Shown piece by piece: positions 1 through 11,394 of a DNA stretch of 64,000 nucleotides. The position numbers and the translations under genes were made by a program. Source of the DNA: Nematostella vectensis (lineage: Eukaryota; Cnidaria; Anthozoa; Actiniaria; Edwardsiidae); NCBI RefSeq assembly GCF_932526225.1, contig NC_064046.1:8047219-8111218 (forward strand), given 5' to 3'. How positions within the stretch are numbered: the stretch's first letter is position 1; each line of letters opens with the position of its first letter. Below the pieces are notes generated by a model. The model searched no databases. It was not told where the DNA came from and saw only the letters and a list, made by a program, of their open reading frames with translations.

Positions 1-567
1 TACGGATGCAAATGAGCTCCACCCCTTCCTTCATGGGGAAAAAATGCACCATTATCTAAATGCTTGTATATTCTCTTGAAATACCCTTAGGGGAAGAGTA
101 GCAGCTGCACTTGATGCATAAGGAGGATGACGTAGTATTACAAACCTTTATCATTAATGACTATGACATCATTGAGAGTCGCTCCAAGGGGCATATCAGG
201 CTCCTTATTACGATGCAGAAGAAGGCTTTTATTCAGTGGTAAGAGTTAACTATCGTTTTCTCATTCTCTTAGTCACTGAGTTGCGGCAAACTCCTAGGGT
301 TAAATTCGGAGGATCTCTACTTTAACTTAACAGGATTGAAAAAAAGAGAATATCGATTGATGTATCAACATTTTTTTGCATTTATTCGCTTGATTTATTG
401 TGTTGTATTAAACAGAATATCAATTTTAATAAACTCATTGCACCAAAGTAGAGTTGATGAATATTGACCTTATCCGAAAAAGTTGACAGATCTAAAACTA
501 TTGCTCTTATTAAGACTATATCTCTGAAGAGTCAACTGCAAAAATGACAAGTGAACAAACAAGAAGG
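1..567. other. No gene recognised
   Basis: AT-rich unique-looking sequence ahead of the 22-bp array. No convincing exon, RNA gene or transposon end was seen on either strand. Confidence 0.5.
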
Positions 568-1197
568 GCAACTGATGCAAATTTTATGTGCAACTGATGC
601 AAACTAGATGCGCAACTGATGCAAACTAGATGCGCAACTGATGCAAACTAGATGCGCAACTGATGCAAACTAGATGCGCAACTGATGCAAACTAGATGAG
701 CAACTGATGCAAACTAGATGCGCAACTGATGCAAACTAGATGCGCAGCTGATGCAAACTAGATGAGCAACTGATGCAAACTAGATGAGCAACTGATGCAA
801 ACTAGATGAGCAACTGATGCAAACTAGATGCGCAACTGATGCAAACTAGATGCGCAACTGATGCAAACTAGATGCGCAACTGATGCAAACTAGATGCGCA
901 ACTGATGCAAACTAGATGCGCAACTGATGCAAACTAGATGCGCAACTGATGCAAACTAGATGCGCAACTGATGCAAACTAGATGCGCAACTGATGCAAAC
1001 TAGATGCGCAACTGATGCAAACTAGATGCGCAACTGATGCAAACTAGATGCGCAACTGATGCAAACTAGATGAGCAACTGATGCAAACTAGATGCGCAAC
1101 TGATGCAAACTAGATGAGCAACTGATGCAAACTAGATGCGCAACTGATGCAAATTAGATGCGCAACTGATGCAAACTAGATGCGCAACTGATGCAAT
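568..1197. repeat. 22-bp tandem satellite, about 28 units
   Basis: The unit is GCAACTGATGCAAACTAGAT plus two variable-context bases (22 bp). It is repeated head to tail about 28 times with very little divergence. Nearly all differences fall at one site, GATGCGC versus GATGAGC, so units come in two states. The first and last units are degenerate. There is no spacer structure as in a CRISPR array, and no long ORF crosses it. Close identity implies recent expansion or homogenisation. Confidence 0.95.
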
Positions 1198-2590
1198 CTA
1201 TACAATAAGGTTCAAATTTTCTAATGTTCAATGATGTTTTTAGTTATCATTTTAGTTATCGAATTTGTCCGCATGTTCTCGGATCCCTCTTACAGATGCT
1301 GATTTTAAACCATCCTTTATTCTATAAACTAATAAAAGGAGAGGGGAAAGAAAAGTTTATTCTATGTCTATGACGGTGAGGCTTGAAAGTAGTGCACATC
1401 TTACATGCCGCGGAAAATCATGCTATTGCTAGGCTGCGTACCAAGAAAAGAGCAAATGAAAAAACTAATAGCGGCTTTCGTATTTTCTGTCTCCGTTGTA
1501 TTGTCATTATATTTTGATCTGGGATCCCTGTGTCTTATTATACATTTTGGGATACCTGTGTAATGCGTGCATCAATAATGGCGAACGTTTAGTGCTGGTT
1601 TAATTCGTTTCTATCCTTATTAATCCGTATTGATCTTGTTACGCAAATCGATCACATTTTTTATGGCTTTAAAAGTCAATCCAACTCAAAATTTTTATTA
1701 TATCATTGTTTTATTCGCACTCGCTTCTTGATGGTCTGTGTTTGATAATACTTATCTTTACTATTATGCGAGCTTTAGTAAACACAGTAACTTTTAGAAG
1801 AATAGTCTATATCTCGTGGAGCATTCATTTGATTCAAGATGTTTTTTTTATTCCGGCTGCTTTACGGCAAGGATATAGCCGTTTACAAAGTCTAAGCCAT
1901 ACTTTTCTGGATTTTTCGCTACCTTTTCCTCTACGATTACATCCTTTTCGTCTTCAGATCGTTCAGATGAAAGAGCTGAAGAAAAACAGCTTAGCTAGTA
2001 TCTTATAGCAGCTTCATAGTGAAACCTGTTTAGGTATACCCGGTTTTATATGATGTGAGACAAAGTTCTTAGCTGTTATTATTCTATCTTTGTCACCATA
2101 TAGCAGCTTCATAGTGAAACTTGTTGTTTATAAGTAATCATCATTGTATGATTGGACAGTGAGCGGAAGCCCCTTTTCTATGGCTGCGAAGTGGGTTTCA
2201 GTGATATCTGTGTAGTGTCCTAAGTCTCCATAAGGAATATACCTCTTGGGAATCTAGCAAGATAAGAGCGAAGGGCACGATTTAGAAGAGAATTAACAAT
2301 ATTTGTTTGTGAAGAACAGCAATATTTTCATTTTTCATTTATATACTGATAAAACCACCCTTCGAAGGAAGCACCAAGCTCGCCTTATACGAGCCTTTAT
2401 GCGGTCAAATGAGATAAAGAAAGGCTCAGACACGATGTTTGAAGCTCTGATGCTTTGACTTGACATATCCTGTGACAAACAGACACAGCAGCGCAATATT
2501 GATTTCAGCATGAACAATGAGCTATCAAAAGGTAACAAATCGGTAATATAGACCAAAAAAATCCACCTGAAAGATGTTAGGTGTTAAGGT
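1198..2590. other. Intergenic, no gene recognised; a short 93-bp-spaced direct repeat
   Basis: No supported exon. A block beginning TAGCAGCTTCATAGTGAAAC occurs at about 2006 and again at about 2099, a small local duplication. Short open frames here have no coding character. Confidence 0.45.
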
Positions 2591-2710
2591 GAAGGTGGGT
2601 AAAGTAGTCACCTGCTTGCTTTGCCGGAAAAGGTGAAGGTGAAGGAGAGGGAGCCGGTAGGCGAAGGCGAAAGCGAAGGCAAATGCGAAGGTGGAGGCAA
2701 GGGTGCGCGC
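2591..2710. repeat. Purine-rich imperfect hexamer repeat (GCGAAG/GTGAAG-like)
   Basis: A run of GGTGAAG and GGCGAAG-type hexamers that keeps several frames open, giving spurious ORFs with FAFAFA-type repeats on the minus strand. It is a minisatellite, not a gene. Confidence 0.65.
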
Positions 2711-3739
2711 TGTTTTTGTTCTTGTTTTTGTAGAAAATGACTCCAAACACTCTTCCGAATATACCTGACGGTTCTTTAACTAGCCTGCGTAGCAAGCGTT
2801 TCTGTGAACAATATCCGTATTCAAGCATGCGAAAGGAGTTCTGGGTAATAACTGATTACTCAAGATTTACGGCTCTTTTAATATCTGATCTCCAAAGTCA
2901 ACCGATGCGGTCAACACTCTGTCCTAGATATTTCAAGCTTTTCTTCTCTGAAACGCTACATTATGGCATCCAGTTTAAAGGTATGGTTTTAGAAAGGTTT
3001 TTTTGTTTAATTATTGAGTCAACATTTGTTCCTAAACCTTAGCTTTTACGAGGTCGGCGCAGACACAAAATTTAAGCGCGCTCGCAGAATTTTCTTTCAG
3101 TGCGCGGATGGATATATAATCTAAACGGCCGTCGTCCTCTCTCTCCGTAGCCTGAGTTAATTTCGTTTAGATTTTGAGCGAGGTCTGTTCACTCAGTCTA
3201 ATGTCTCCGCCGTTGTAAATATCAAGGTCCCTATTGTTTCATATGTTTATTCCTACTTATTATTTTAATAGCCCAATTTTGTTCAATAAATAACTAATGA
3301 AAGTAAACCAGTAAGATCAGAAGAATACAAGGAAGTAGAACCACGCTAAAGTAGCAGCACTTCGAGATATCGCGTGACATAAAAGGTTAAATGTTACCTA
3401 ATCACAATAGCCACGCGCGCGACAGAAACTGATATCACGCAAGTTTAAGATGGTAGCGCAACAGTAAGTGTCTCTATTGTTTTGCTCAATCAGAAACAAG
3501 ATTTGCAACAATTATTGCATTATTTTACCTAAAAATAAAGAAAATGGAGGAAGTGCAAATGCCGATGCTGTTAGAAGCATTAAAGTAAAAAATAAAAAAT
3601 AAACAAAAGAATTTGAGTATTGTTCAGATTTTTCTATAAGGAAAGAGATGTTTTGTAATCCATGAATACTGTCATACATGTTGTATTTGAACAAAAAAAA
3701 TAAAATAAAGGCAAACGTTGCAAAAATCTTTTTTAGCGA
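2711..3739. other. Intergenic, nothing recognised
   Basis: No exon-like block, RNA gene or inverted repeat was noticed in this AT-rich stretch. Confidence 0.4.
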
Positions 3740-3935
3740 TCTACATGCTTTTTTCAGACTATTTACAGGCTATTTCCAGAGTTCTCTGGGTCCCCTTTCT
3801 GCATATTTGCAGACTATTTCCAGGGTAGCTGTAGGTTAATCGCATAGATTTACAGACTATCTCCAGGGTAGCTGTAGCTGCATCGCGTAGATTTACAGAC
3901 TATTTTCAGACTATTTTCAGACTATTTAACCCTTG
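3740..3935. repeat. Degenerate minisatellite with ACAGACTAT(T/C)TCCAG core
   Basis: The core ACAGACTATnTCCAGGGTAGCTG recurs with about 60-70 bp spacing and then collapses to an 11-bp unit, TTTTCAGACTA, at the right edge. It looks like an old, decayed local amplification. Confidence 0.6.
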
Positions 3936-4295
3936 AGTGAAAACTAAAGCTAAATGCAATATGCAGATTTCAGCTATATCTGGTGATAAGATTCCAATAT
4001 GTTTATAATTTCCCTAAAATATAATCACTACAGCAAATATTATTCCAGAGTATTGAGGTATTCAATGCTGGAATTTTGTAGTTGTAAAAATCGTATTTTC
4101 GGTATAATATAGGGTTCACTACCCTAATCAAGGGTTCACTACCAGACATATGGTGACGACAGGCGCGTAGCAGGTATCTCTGTTTCTTCCTCTCTCCCAG
4201 ATTTTTGGGTTCTGCAAATACGTCGACACGGTCTTTCGTGGTGTTAAATACAGAGTGCTCTTAACCCGAAATTCTCCAGGTAGGTATATCATGAA

Positions 4296-4598
4296 GGCTG
4301 CTGCTGCTGCAGGTGCTGGTAACTTCGAATCTCACACTTATTCTTATGGATGCCTAAGATCGTCCCATCTCTAGAGATTCAATCTGCATTAGAGAGTAAG
4401 ATTGTCTCTGGACACATCAAGAATCTGTACTTCGAGCAGATTAGGGCGTACAGAACAATGTTTCAGGCCGCCGATGCTAGCCCGACATGGAGGATCACAT
4501 CTCTGAGAGGCAGTCAATCACCAAGACATGTTTTCATAGCGTTACAGACATCTGAGCGTCACCCTAGTGCGAATTCCCAAAATATGGGTAACAAGTAA
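4296..4598 (+). pseudogene. Polinton-type capsid-like fragment, broken (tentative)
   Basis: An open stretch starting at 4350 (82 codons) follows a short Ala/Gly-rich run at about 4290-4320. The order of features (Ala/Gly run, a W-M-P step, then a W-R-I-T block and a P-R-H-V-F-I-A strand-like block) resembles the C-terminal part of major-capsid-like proteins of Polintons and Polinton-like viruses. The Ala/Gly run and the open stretch are in different frames and the 3' end stops early, so the piece is truncated and frameshifted. It lies directly upstream of a Polinton-type DNA polymerase remnant on the same strand, which supports the call. The family assignment is from memory and could be wrong; a structure-aware profile search would settle it. 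Confidence 0.35.
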
Positions 4599-4605
4599 CA
4601 AGCAT

Positions 4606-7052
4606 TACGTACTCATCAAAGACTTCAACAAATTCATGTTCAACCAGACGAAGACGAAACATAAGAAGCACTTTTGCATGAGCTGCCTCCAGTGTTTCAG
4701 CTCTGAAAGAGTACTAACCAACCACATCGAGAACTGCCTCTAGATTAATGGGACACAGGTGGTCAAGATGCCTGATAAGGAACACAGCACACTCAAGTTC
4801 ACAAACCATCACAAGCAACAACCAGTACCATTCGTCATCTACGCCGACTTTGAAGCTATAACTGAAAAGATCCATGGATGCCAACCTGATGATGGTCAGT
4901 CATACACTGGAGCCTACCAAAAACATACCGACTGTGGATTTGCCTATAAAGTAGTCTGCACCTATGATGACAAGTATACAAAGCAGACGCAGATTTACAG
5001 AGGTGAAAAAGCCGTGTAAAAGTTCATGGAGAAGATGCTAGAAGAAGTCAAATACTGTAAGAACATTATGAGGAAGCACTTCAATAAAGCACTAAAAATG
5101 TTAAAGCATGACGAGGATCAATTCCAAAAAGCCCAAGAGTGCTATATATGTAACTAAGAAGGACACTCGAGTTCGAGACCACTGCCACATAACTGATAAG
5201 TACAGAGGCTCGGCACACCAAGAGTGTAACCTGAAATTTAGAATCAATCCTGAGGAGATAAAGGTACCCGTCATATTTCACAGCCTAAGAGGCTACGACA
5301 GCCATTTCATAATGCAGGAAATCGGAGCCATAGTCAAGAAGCATACATATGTGAACAGTAAGGGCGAAGAGAAGCAAATGAACATCAACGCTATACCGAA
5401 CAACATGGAGAAGTACATGGCCTTCATGCTTGGCAACCACCTCACCTTTATAGACAGCTTCCAGTTTATGAGCTCCAGCTTAGAGAGATTGGTAGGCAAC
5501 CTACCTAGGGAGTCATTGAAATACACCTCTCACAGGTTTAAAGGTAAGAGACTCGGCTAGAAAGGAGAGTATACCCATACGATTACATGGACAGCTTTGA
5601 GAGGTTCAACGACAAGCTACCAGTGAAGGAGGACTTCACCATGTACGACCAACACATCTCAGAGGACGATTATAAACATTGTAGAACCATGTGTGAGTCT
5701 GACATACTACTGCTGGCTGACGTGTTTGAAAACTTTAGGAAGACGTGCCTAGAGTACTATAAGCTAGACCCATGCAACTACTTCACATTCTCCGGTCTTT
5801 CATGGGACGCCATTTTAAAAATGACCGACATTAAACTGGAACTCATGACAGACATCGACATGTTCCAATTCATCGAGAAGGGCATGCGCGGTGGTATATA
5901 ATATATAGCCAACAGATGCAGCAAGGCCAACAATAAGGACATGGAATCACACGACGAGACGGCGCCCTCGAAGTATGTTATGTACTTGGATGCAAACAAC
6001 TTTTACGGATGGGCCATGAGTCAGTACCTATCAACTGGTGGATTTAGGTGGATGACAGAGAAGAATATCAATAAGCTAAATCTAGCTAAGTACGACGATG
6101 ACAGCAAACAGGGGTTGATACTGGATGTCGATTTAGTCGATTCAGCTATACACAGACCTAGGCCTAAAAGTAACTTAAGTCCACCGAGTGTCTTAGAGTT
6201 CGACCAATCACCATGGCTAAAGCAGTATATAGACTTCAACACTGAAAAACGTAAGAACACCAAAAACTCATGCGAGAAAGACTTCTCCGAACTGATGAAC
6301 AACAGCGTATTCGGAAAGACTATTGAGAACCTACGAAAAAGGGTAGACATCCGACTGGTGACTGACAAGAAGAAACTACTCAAACTGACAAGAAAGCCCT
6401 CCTATGTTAGTAGTATTCAACAAGGACCTAGTGGCCGTCCACAAAATCACTGAGAGACACTGACCCGCCGGCCGGCCTATGTGGGCATGTGCATCCTAGA
6501 CCTCAGCAAGGTACTGATGCACGACTTCCACTACAACTACATCAAAGAGAAGTACGGAGACAAGGCGAGGCTAGTATTCACCGATACAGACAGTCTGACC
6601 TACGAGACAGAAGACGTGTAACAAGATTTCTGGAACGACAAAGACAGATTCGACAACAGTGACTACCCAAAGAGCTCCACATACTTCAACGAAACCAACA
6701 AAAAGGTCACCGGCAACTTCAGAGACGAGGCCGCAGGAATCCCCATCTGCGAGTTTTTCGGACTACGATCAAAGATGTACAGTTATATAAAAGACGACCA
6801 ATCAGGAGAAAAGACAGCAAAGGGAATAAAAAAGAATGTGATCAAGAGCAATATCAAGCATGAAGACTATAAAAGACATTAATGGACGACAGACAGATGC
6901 ATCACAAAATGAAGACCATCAAAAGCCAAAACCATAAGTTAGGAAGCTACGAAATCAATAAAGTGTCACTCAGCTGTTTCGATGATACAAGGTATATATC
7001 AAAAGACGGAATCAAAAGTTTAGCCTACCGGCACTATAAGATCGGACAATAA
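4606..7052 (+). pseudogene. Protein-primed family B DNA polymerase of a Polinton/Maverick element, decayed
   Basis: Broken copy of the polymerase that replicates Polinton/Maverick elements by protein priming. Visible parts in order: a Cys/His cluster at about 4670-4740; an exonuclease-like Y-A-D-F-E-A motif near 4840; an HNH/Zn-like D-H-C-H motif near 5180; polymerase motif A (L-D-A-N-N) near 5985; motif B (N-N-S-V-F-G) near 6300; motif C (T-D-T-D-S) near 6580. The frame is cut by stops at about 4741, 5017, 5558, 5899, 6619 and 6880, by frameshifts near 5110-5150, and apparently by an internal deletion near 6130-6190. The residues around the motifs are well kept, so decay is not ancient. No integrase or protease partner was identified, and no terminal repeats were assigned, so this is a partial element. 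Confidence 0.85.
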
Positions 7053-7259
7053 CCCCGACCACCCATTTGACATACGAATCTTTATTTGACACATACTGGC
7101 ATCCACTAATTTGGAGAAGGTATACCATCTTAACGCACTGAAACTACTTAAAAATAATTTCTAGTATAGTATAGTAATATATGACTGAAGTCGAGCAAGT
7201 GGTGAGGACGTCAAAAGTCGTCACGTACAATGACCATGGCGAAGCAACCGCGTTGTATG

Positions 7260-7561
7260 TAGCGTACGGCGCGCAAATGTAAGGACCCAAAGGGTGAGAC
7301 GCATAGCGACCTCAGCAAATTTTACTTACCGACGAAACGTGAAGAATACAAGCTCGGAATCGGCGAATCCAAAAACGCTCTCGATCACTTCCTGCACAAC
7401 CTCGGACGAGACTAAGCAAAGTCCGGCATAAGGACGGTAAAGAACGTAGTAGCCACACCGTTTAGATACGAAGACTGGAGTAGAAAAGTAGTCAAGAAAG
7501 TCGACGTCACCCCAAAATGGACTCAAACAGGACGAGAACATGGAAAAGACGACACTCTATT
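7260..7561 (+). pseudogene. Degenerate ORF downstream of the Polinton polymerase, function unknown
   Basis: One frame reads through about 100 codons with a single in-frame TAA near 7413 and ends at a TAA near 7559. The composition (Lys/Arg/Glu rich, with aromatic residues spaced as in a globular protein) looks coded, and the strand matches the polymerase. It probably belongs to the same element. I do not recognise the family. Confidence 0.35.
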
Positions 7562-7784
7562 CGGCGTGTAAGAGCATGCCGCAGCCCCCGCAGCGCAAAG
7601 ACCTCAGAGAGCACAGACGGTGGCCTTGGGTACCGACCACACGGGATTCCCTTTCAGACATACCCAATCTGGGTAAACTCCTGTAACCAGTCTGATGTGA
7701 ACCTAACATAGGAAGACCAGACGCGCGAATTCCACGGAATGAAGAAAGAATATAGTTCAAATAATTTATTCATAAGCTGACACA

Positions 7785-7892
7785 TAAAATTATAACATAT
7801 AGTTTCACCAAAAGTTTATAACATATAGTTTCACCAAAAAATTATAACATATAGTTTCACCAAAATTTTTTATTATATAGTCATACCAAAAT
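7785..7892. repeat. 27-28 bp tandem repeat, four units
   Basis: The unit TATAACATATAGTTTCACCA plus an A-rich linker is repeated three times, with a fourth diverged copy (TATTATATAGTCATACCA). It sits just before a long hairpin. Confidence 0.8.
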
Positions 7893-7911
7893 ATGATACC
7901 ATACGCTGGTG

Positions 7912-7982
7912 AGTAGTATAGACTTGGCTTGGTTCGAGCGCATACCCACGGGATGCGCTGGAACCGCCAAGTACTATACTAC
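7912..7982. repeat. Hairpin with about 30-bp arms
   Basis: The left arm starts GTAGTATAG and runs to GCGCAT; the right arm starts ATGCGC and ends CTATACTAC. The arms pair over nearly their whole length with a few small bulges, around a loop of about 9 bases (ACCCACGGG). It could be a very short fold-back element, an end structure of the adjacent Polinton remnant, or a transcribed hairpin. Confidence 0.7.
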
Positions 7983-7989
7983 TGCTGTG

Positions 7990-8433
7990 CAATGACAGAA
8001 TAACGCGGCTTGATAAACAATTGATAAAAATTGACGCCGAAGTTCACTCCATTCGAAAAGCATTAATGGTATTCTTTATTACCAGAGGTTTGACAAAAAC
8101 AACCGCCAATTGTGTACGATAACTCATGTCAAATTTAGTTTGGCTATGTTAAATAAAAAGAAAGTTGTAACATTTTGATTAACGCTACCATTTTAGATCA
8201 TTTTTCCGCAAAACTGATAAAAGCACATTTTTTGCAATATTTCAACAATTAACCGTGGAATTTTAGAGATATTTGTCAATGATAAAATTCTATGATCGAT
8301 TAGACTGCATAGAAGCGCTTTGTTAGGGTAGGGGGATTTTTCTAAAGTGAGGGACTCTCTCGGGTTGTGTTTTCGTGCTGGCGGGGGTTGTCAATTTCTC
8401 GCCACACAGCGGTATGCAAATCGAGAGGGTGTT
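7990..8433. other. Intergenic, nothing recognised
   Basis: AT-rich sequence between the hairpin and the next small fold-back element. No exon or RNA gene was seen. Confidence 0.4.
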
Positions 8434-8438
8434 GGAAA

Positions 8439-8586
8439 TGCACACACCAGTCAGGGGGGCGCAAAGACGAGGGTCAAGCCCAAAAAAGGCGCACGCTGAT
8501 ACGCACGAGATCATATGGTGTTGTATTGTAAACAACAGCTCACGCTTGACCCTCGTCTGCTCCCCCAACCCTGACTGATGTGTGCA
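8439..8586. mobile_element. Small fold-back MITE, about 150 bp
   Basis: The left end, TGCACACACCAGTCAGG, is matched by the inverted right end, CCTGACTGATGTGTGCA. Arms continue into GACGAGGGTCAAGC and its complement. The spacer is only about 50 bp. No transposase is encoded. The two 60-80 codon ORFs crossing it are artefacts of the palindrome. Confidence 0.7.
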
Positions 8587-8962
8587 ATTTCTTGAATCAC
8601 TGGGTTGTATTTTTTCGACGTTTCGGCAATGCAGACTTCATCACTACTTTGGAGTAACAGCAAATATGCCCCTAAGCACATGGGTGGTCAAAGCAATTTT
8701 TAAGTGTTTTCCCTAAATTTTATTTCAGTGCTAACTCTGCTGTTGATTTTAGACCAGTCAATCTGTGGTTTCAGGTGGAACTAATTGCAATAGAATTTCT
8801 CTCAGCGGATTTTGAACAAGTGATACAACCTAGTTAACATACTACAAGTCCTCAAAAATCCCTTCGGTGGAACATCCTGAAATATGTGATTTGTCCAATT
8901 CGGAGCAAAACCACAGGGTACCCGCGTCGCTAAAACGGAAAAGTAATAAAATACAAGTCTTA

Positions 8963-9911
8963 AGGGTGTACTGACATTAGTGTTGCTCAGTAACGACGTT
9001 GCTACGCTGGTGGCGTTGAGCGCGCGCATATACATAACACGGAATTCGTCATTCACAAGCTTTCCTGAAGTAAAAGAAACAAAAAATATGCGTTTCAAGT
9101 TCCCCAAAATGGACTTTAAGTTGATCTCAGCCTTTTCGGGTTATGATATTTCCCATATTTTGTAAAAAAAAACGAAGATTCAGCGAAGATTTAGTCAAGC
9201 CAACCTTCTGAAGCCAAAGTTTTCAATTTTCACTACTTGCGCGGGCTGCAAACACCTTATCAAATCTTATTCAGAATTTTAAAATACTTTTTCAATTTTC
9301 ATCATGACATGACGGATATTGTTCCTTTGAAGTGTAAATACCACGAAACACTATTGGATTTTGTTTTTAAACTTCATTTCAATTTCATTATGTGAGATAT
9401 CAGTGTGTCTGAGCAGGTCGAATGTGCACGGGGGTGCATTGTTTCACTTCCGGTTCTGCATTTTTAAAAAAAAAATTTTTGTCGCCAAATTATTTCAAGA
9501 CGCAATATTTTTTCTGTATTCCTTTTTATGAGAATCTCTTTTATATAGCCTAGCATGGATTTAGCGTTAATCTACAGAAACCAATTATATCAAATAATCT
9601 GGATTTCAGGACCTTTGAAAAATCATAAAAAAACAATTACTCAATCATTTCTAAAACGCATGCTTGGCTTAATGCACCCATCCTTCAAGATTCATAAAAC
9701 CTATTCAATATCTGTTTTCGAGCAATTTGGCTTGAAATATTTGCTTTTATCTATATCTATGACATCACATTATGACGTCACGGGGTGACGTCATCATAAT
9801 AGTCAGCACGCTTGTGGTGGTCAACTTGGCAAATATCAGACCCTTATGACTTTCTACAAGGCTTTTATGCTATATTTCAATTTTCCTTAGCAACAGATGT
9901 CAGTACACCCT
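8963..9911. mobile_element. Nested non-autonomous DNA transposon, about 950 bp
   Basis: The ends are perfect inverted repeats, AGGGTGTACTGACAT and ATGTCAGTACACCCT, with pairing extending through TGTTGCT. The matching right arm of the host element is continuous where this element sits, so this is an insertion into the left arm. No coding sequence of note was seen inside. An internal palindrome at 9773-9799 holds two TGACGTCA sites. The target duplication is not clear. Confidence 0.8.
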
Positions 9912-10272
9912 TGATTAGTACATTTAAAAGACCATTGGTCAAGGTTGATTAAAGACCCAGTTTGGATATCGAAACAAAAGCAAATTGCCCCTGTTTTATA
10001 TCTTTTTCCAAAATTTCTACTTCCAAAAACCACAGGGTACCCGTGTCGAGAACACTAAAAGAATTTGTAAATACAAGTCAAATCAGAAAATTTCAAATGT
10101 CATTGGTCAAAAATGATCAAAAACACAATTTTAGTATCGACATAATGCAACTTGTCCATGTTTCATTTCTATTTCAAATATTTTCTGCACATATTTGTGC
10201 ATTCTCAGCGTCAGTGACTAAAATTTGTATAGAAAACAAACTTACATGTGACAGCAACTCAGTAGCTAGGGT

Positions 10273-11394
10273 TGCTATAGAAGGCGTGGCCTCTCGTCAC
10301 CTCACAGTGATTTCCGGGGTCCCTCAGGAAGCCTAGTAGGCCTCTTCTATTTAGGACCTACATCAACGATCTAGCAGACGCCACAGACAAAGGCGCACCG
10401 CTATATACTCAGACGACACCAAGCTATACCGAAGAATCTCTTCGATAAAGGACTGTAAAAAGCTCTTCAGGATGACCTGATAAGTCTAAACAAGTGAAGC
10501 GAGACAGATATCAACTTCGACGCTACCAAGTGTAAAGTCTTGACAGTGTCACGAAAGAAATCGCCCACAATGGTGGACTATCAGCTTGGCGCCACAAGTC
10601 TTCAGCGCATCAACAGTGAAAAATATCAGAATATCAAGCAATCTCACATGAGACATCCATATTCTATCTGTGGTGTCCAAGGCCAACGGAATGCTCGGTC
10701 TGCTCAAGAGGACAGTTGTCCTAATTACAGACTACAGGGTCAGGCGACCTTGTCAAGTCGCAGCTATGTTTCGCCACTGTCTATTCCCCCGGCAGCGTAA
10801 AAGTCCTCCTGGAAAAAGTAAAAAGTCGAGCCACCCGCTGGATTCTAAGATCCAAGATCGGGGACTTGAGCTATAAAGAGCGACTTCTAAAACTCGATCT
10901 ACTACCGTTGATCTACGACCAAAAGGGGAAGGCCTAGTAACCTTTTTTATGAAGTGTAACTCCGAAATGACCGACCTAAATGTTCAACCTTTTGTCACTT
11001 TTGTAAATCATAATCGTACTCGTAAACTGAACCCAACCTTAACTTTTTCTCTGGCGCTTTGCAGAACAACTACGTTTCAAGTATCTTATTTAAATCGTAT
11101 TGTAAAACCATGGAATCTGGTATGTTACTTGACTCAGCTCAATAAGTTCTCTGGCCTACACGCGCTTGAATATTTCCTAAAGAATCACTATCAGGCTCTG
11201 CTTGCCGATGTATTCAACTGATTCAACGTAGATTTACCCTGTACGTTTTCCATCGCACGGAACTGTGGCTGCCACCACAGTTAGTTTTTATATTCATTCT
11301 ATTTCAAGTTTATTTGGTGGTACGTGCATGGGCCCGTTAACGTATGACCCCATTGAGCATCTATGTTTCTAATAAAGCTATTGAAGACTATTCT
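10273..11394 (+). pseudogene. LINE reverse transcriptase remnant (3' half)
   Basis: A fragmented non-LTR reverse transcriptase is readable in shifting frames. A hallmark S-G-V-P-Q motif lies at about 10310-10325, followed by a Y-I-N-D-L motif near 10362. A C-terminal block with an R-I-V-K-P-W-N step, typical of the tail of CR1/L2/jockey-type proteins, lies at about 11090-11115 and ends at the stop at 11219. AATAAA near 11370 may mark the old 3' end. Many stops and frameshifts show it is dead. It lies in the spacer of the inverted-repeat element. Confidence 0.75.

Noticed and set aside
568-1197. CRISPR-like repeated pattern
   Set aside because: Units are contiguous with no unique spacers, and the host is an animal; it is a tandem satellite.
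2525-2828. Minus-strand ORFs rich in FAFAFA or RLRLPAPSPS
   Set aside because: They arise from a purine-rich hexamer repeat with several frames open; no other coding sign.
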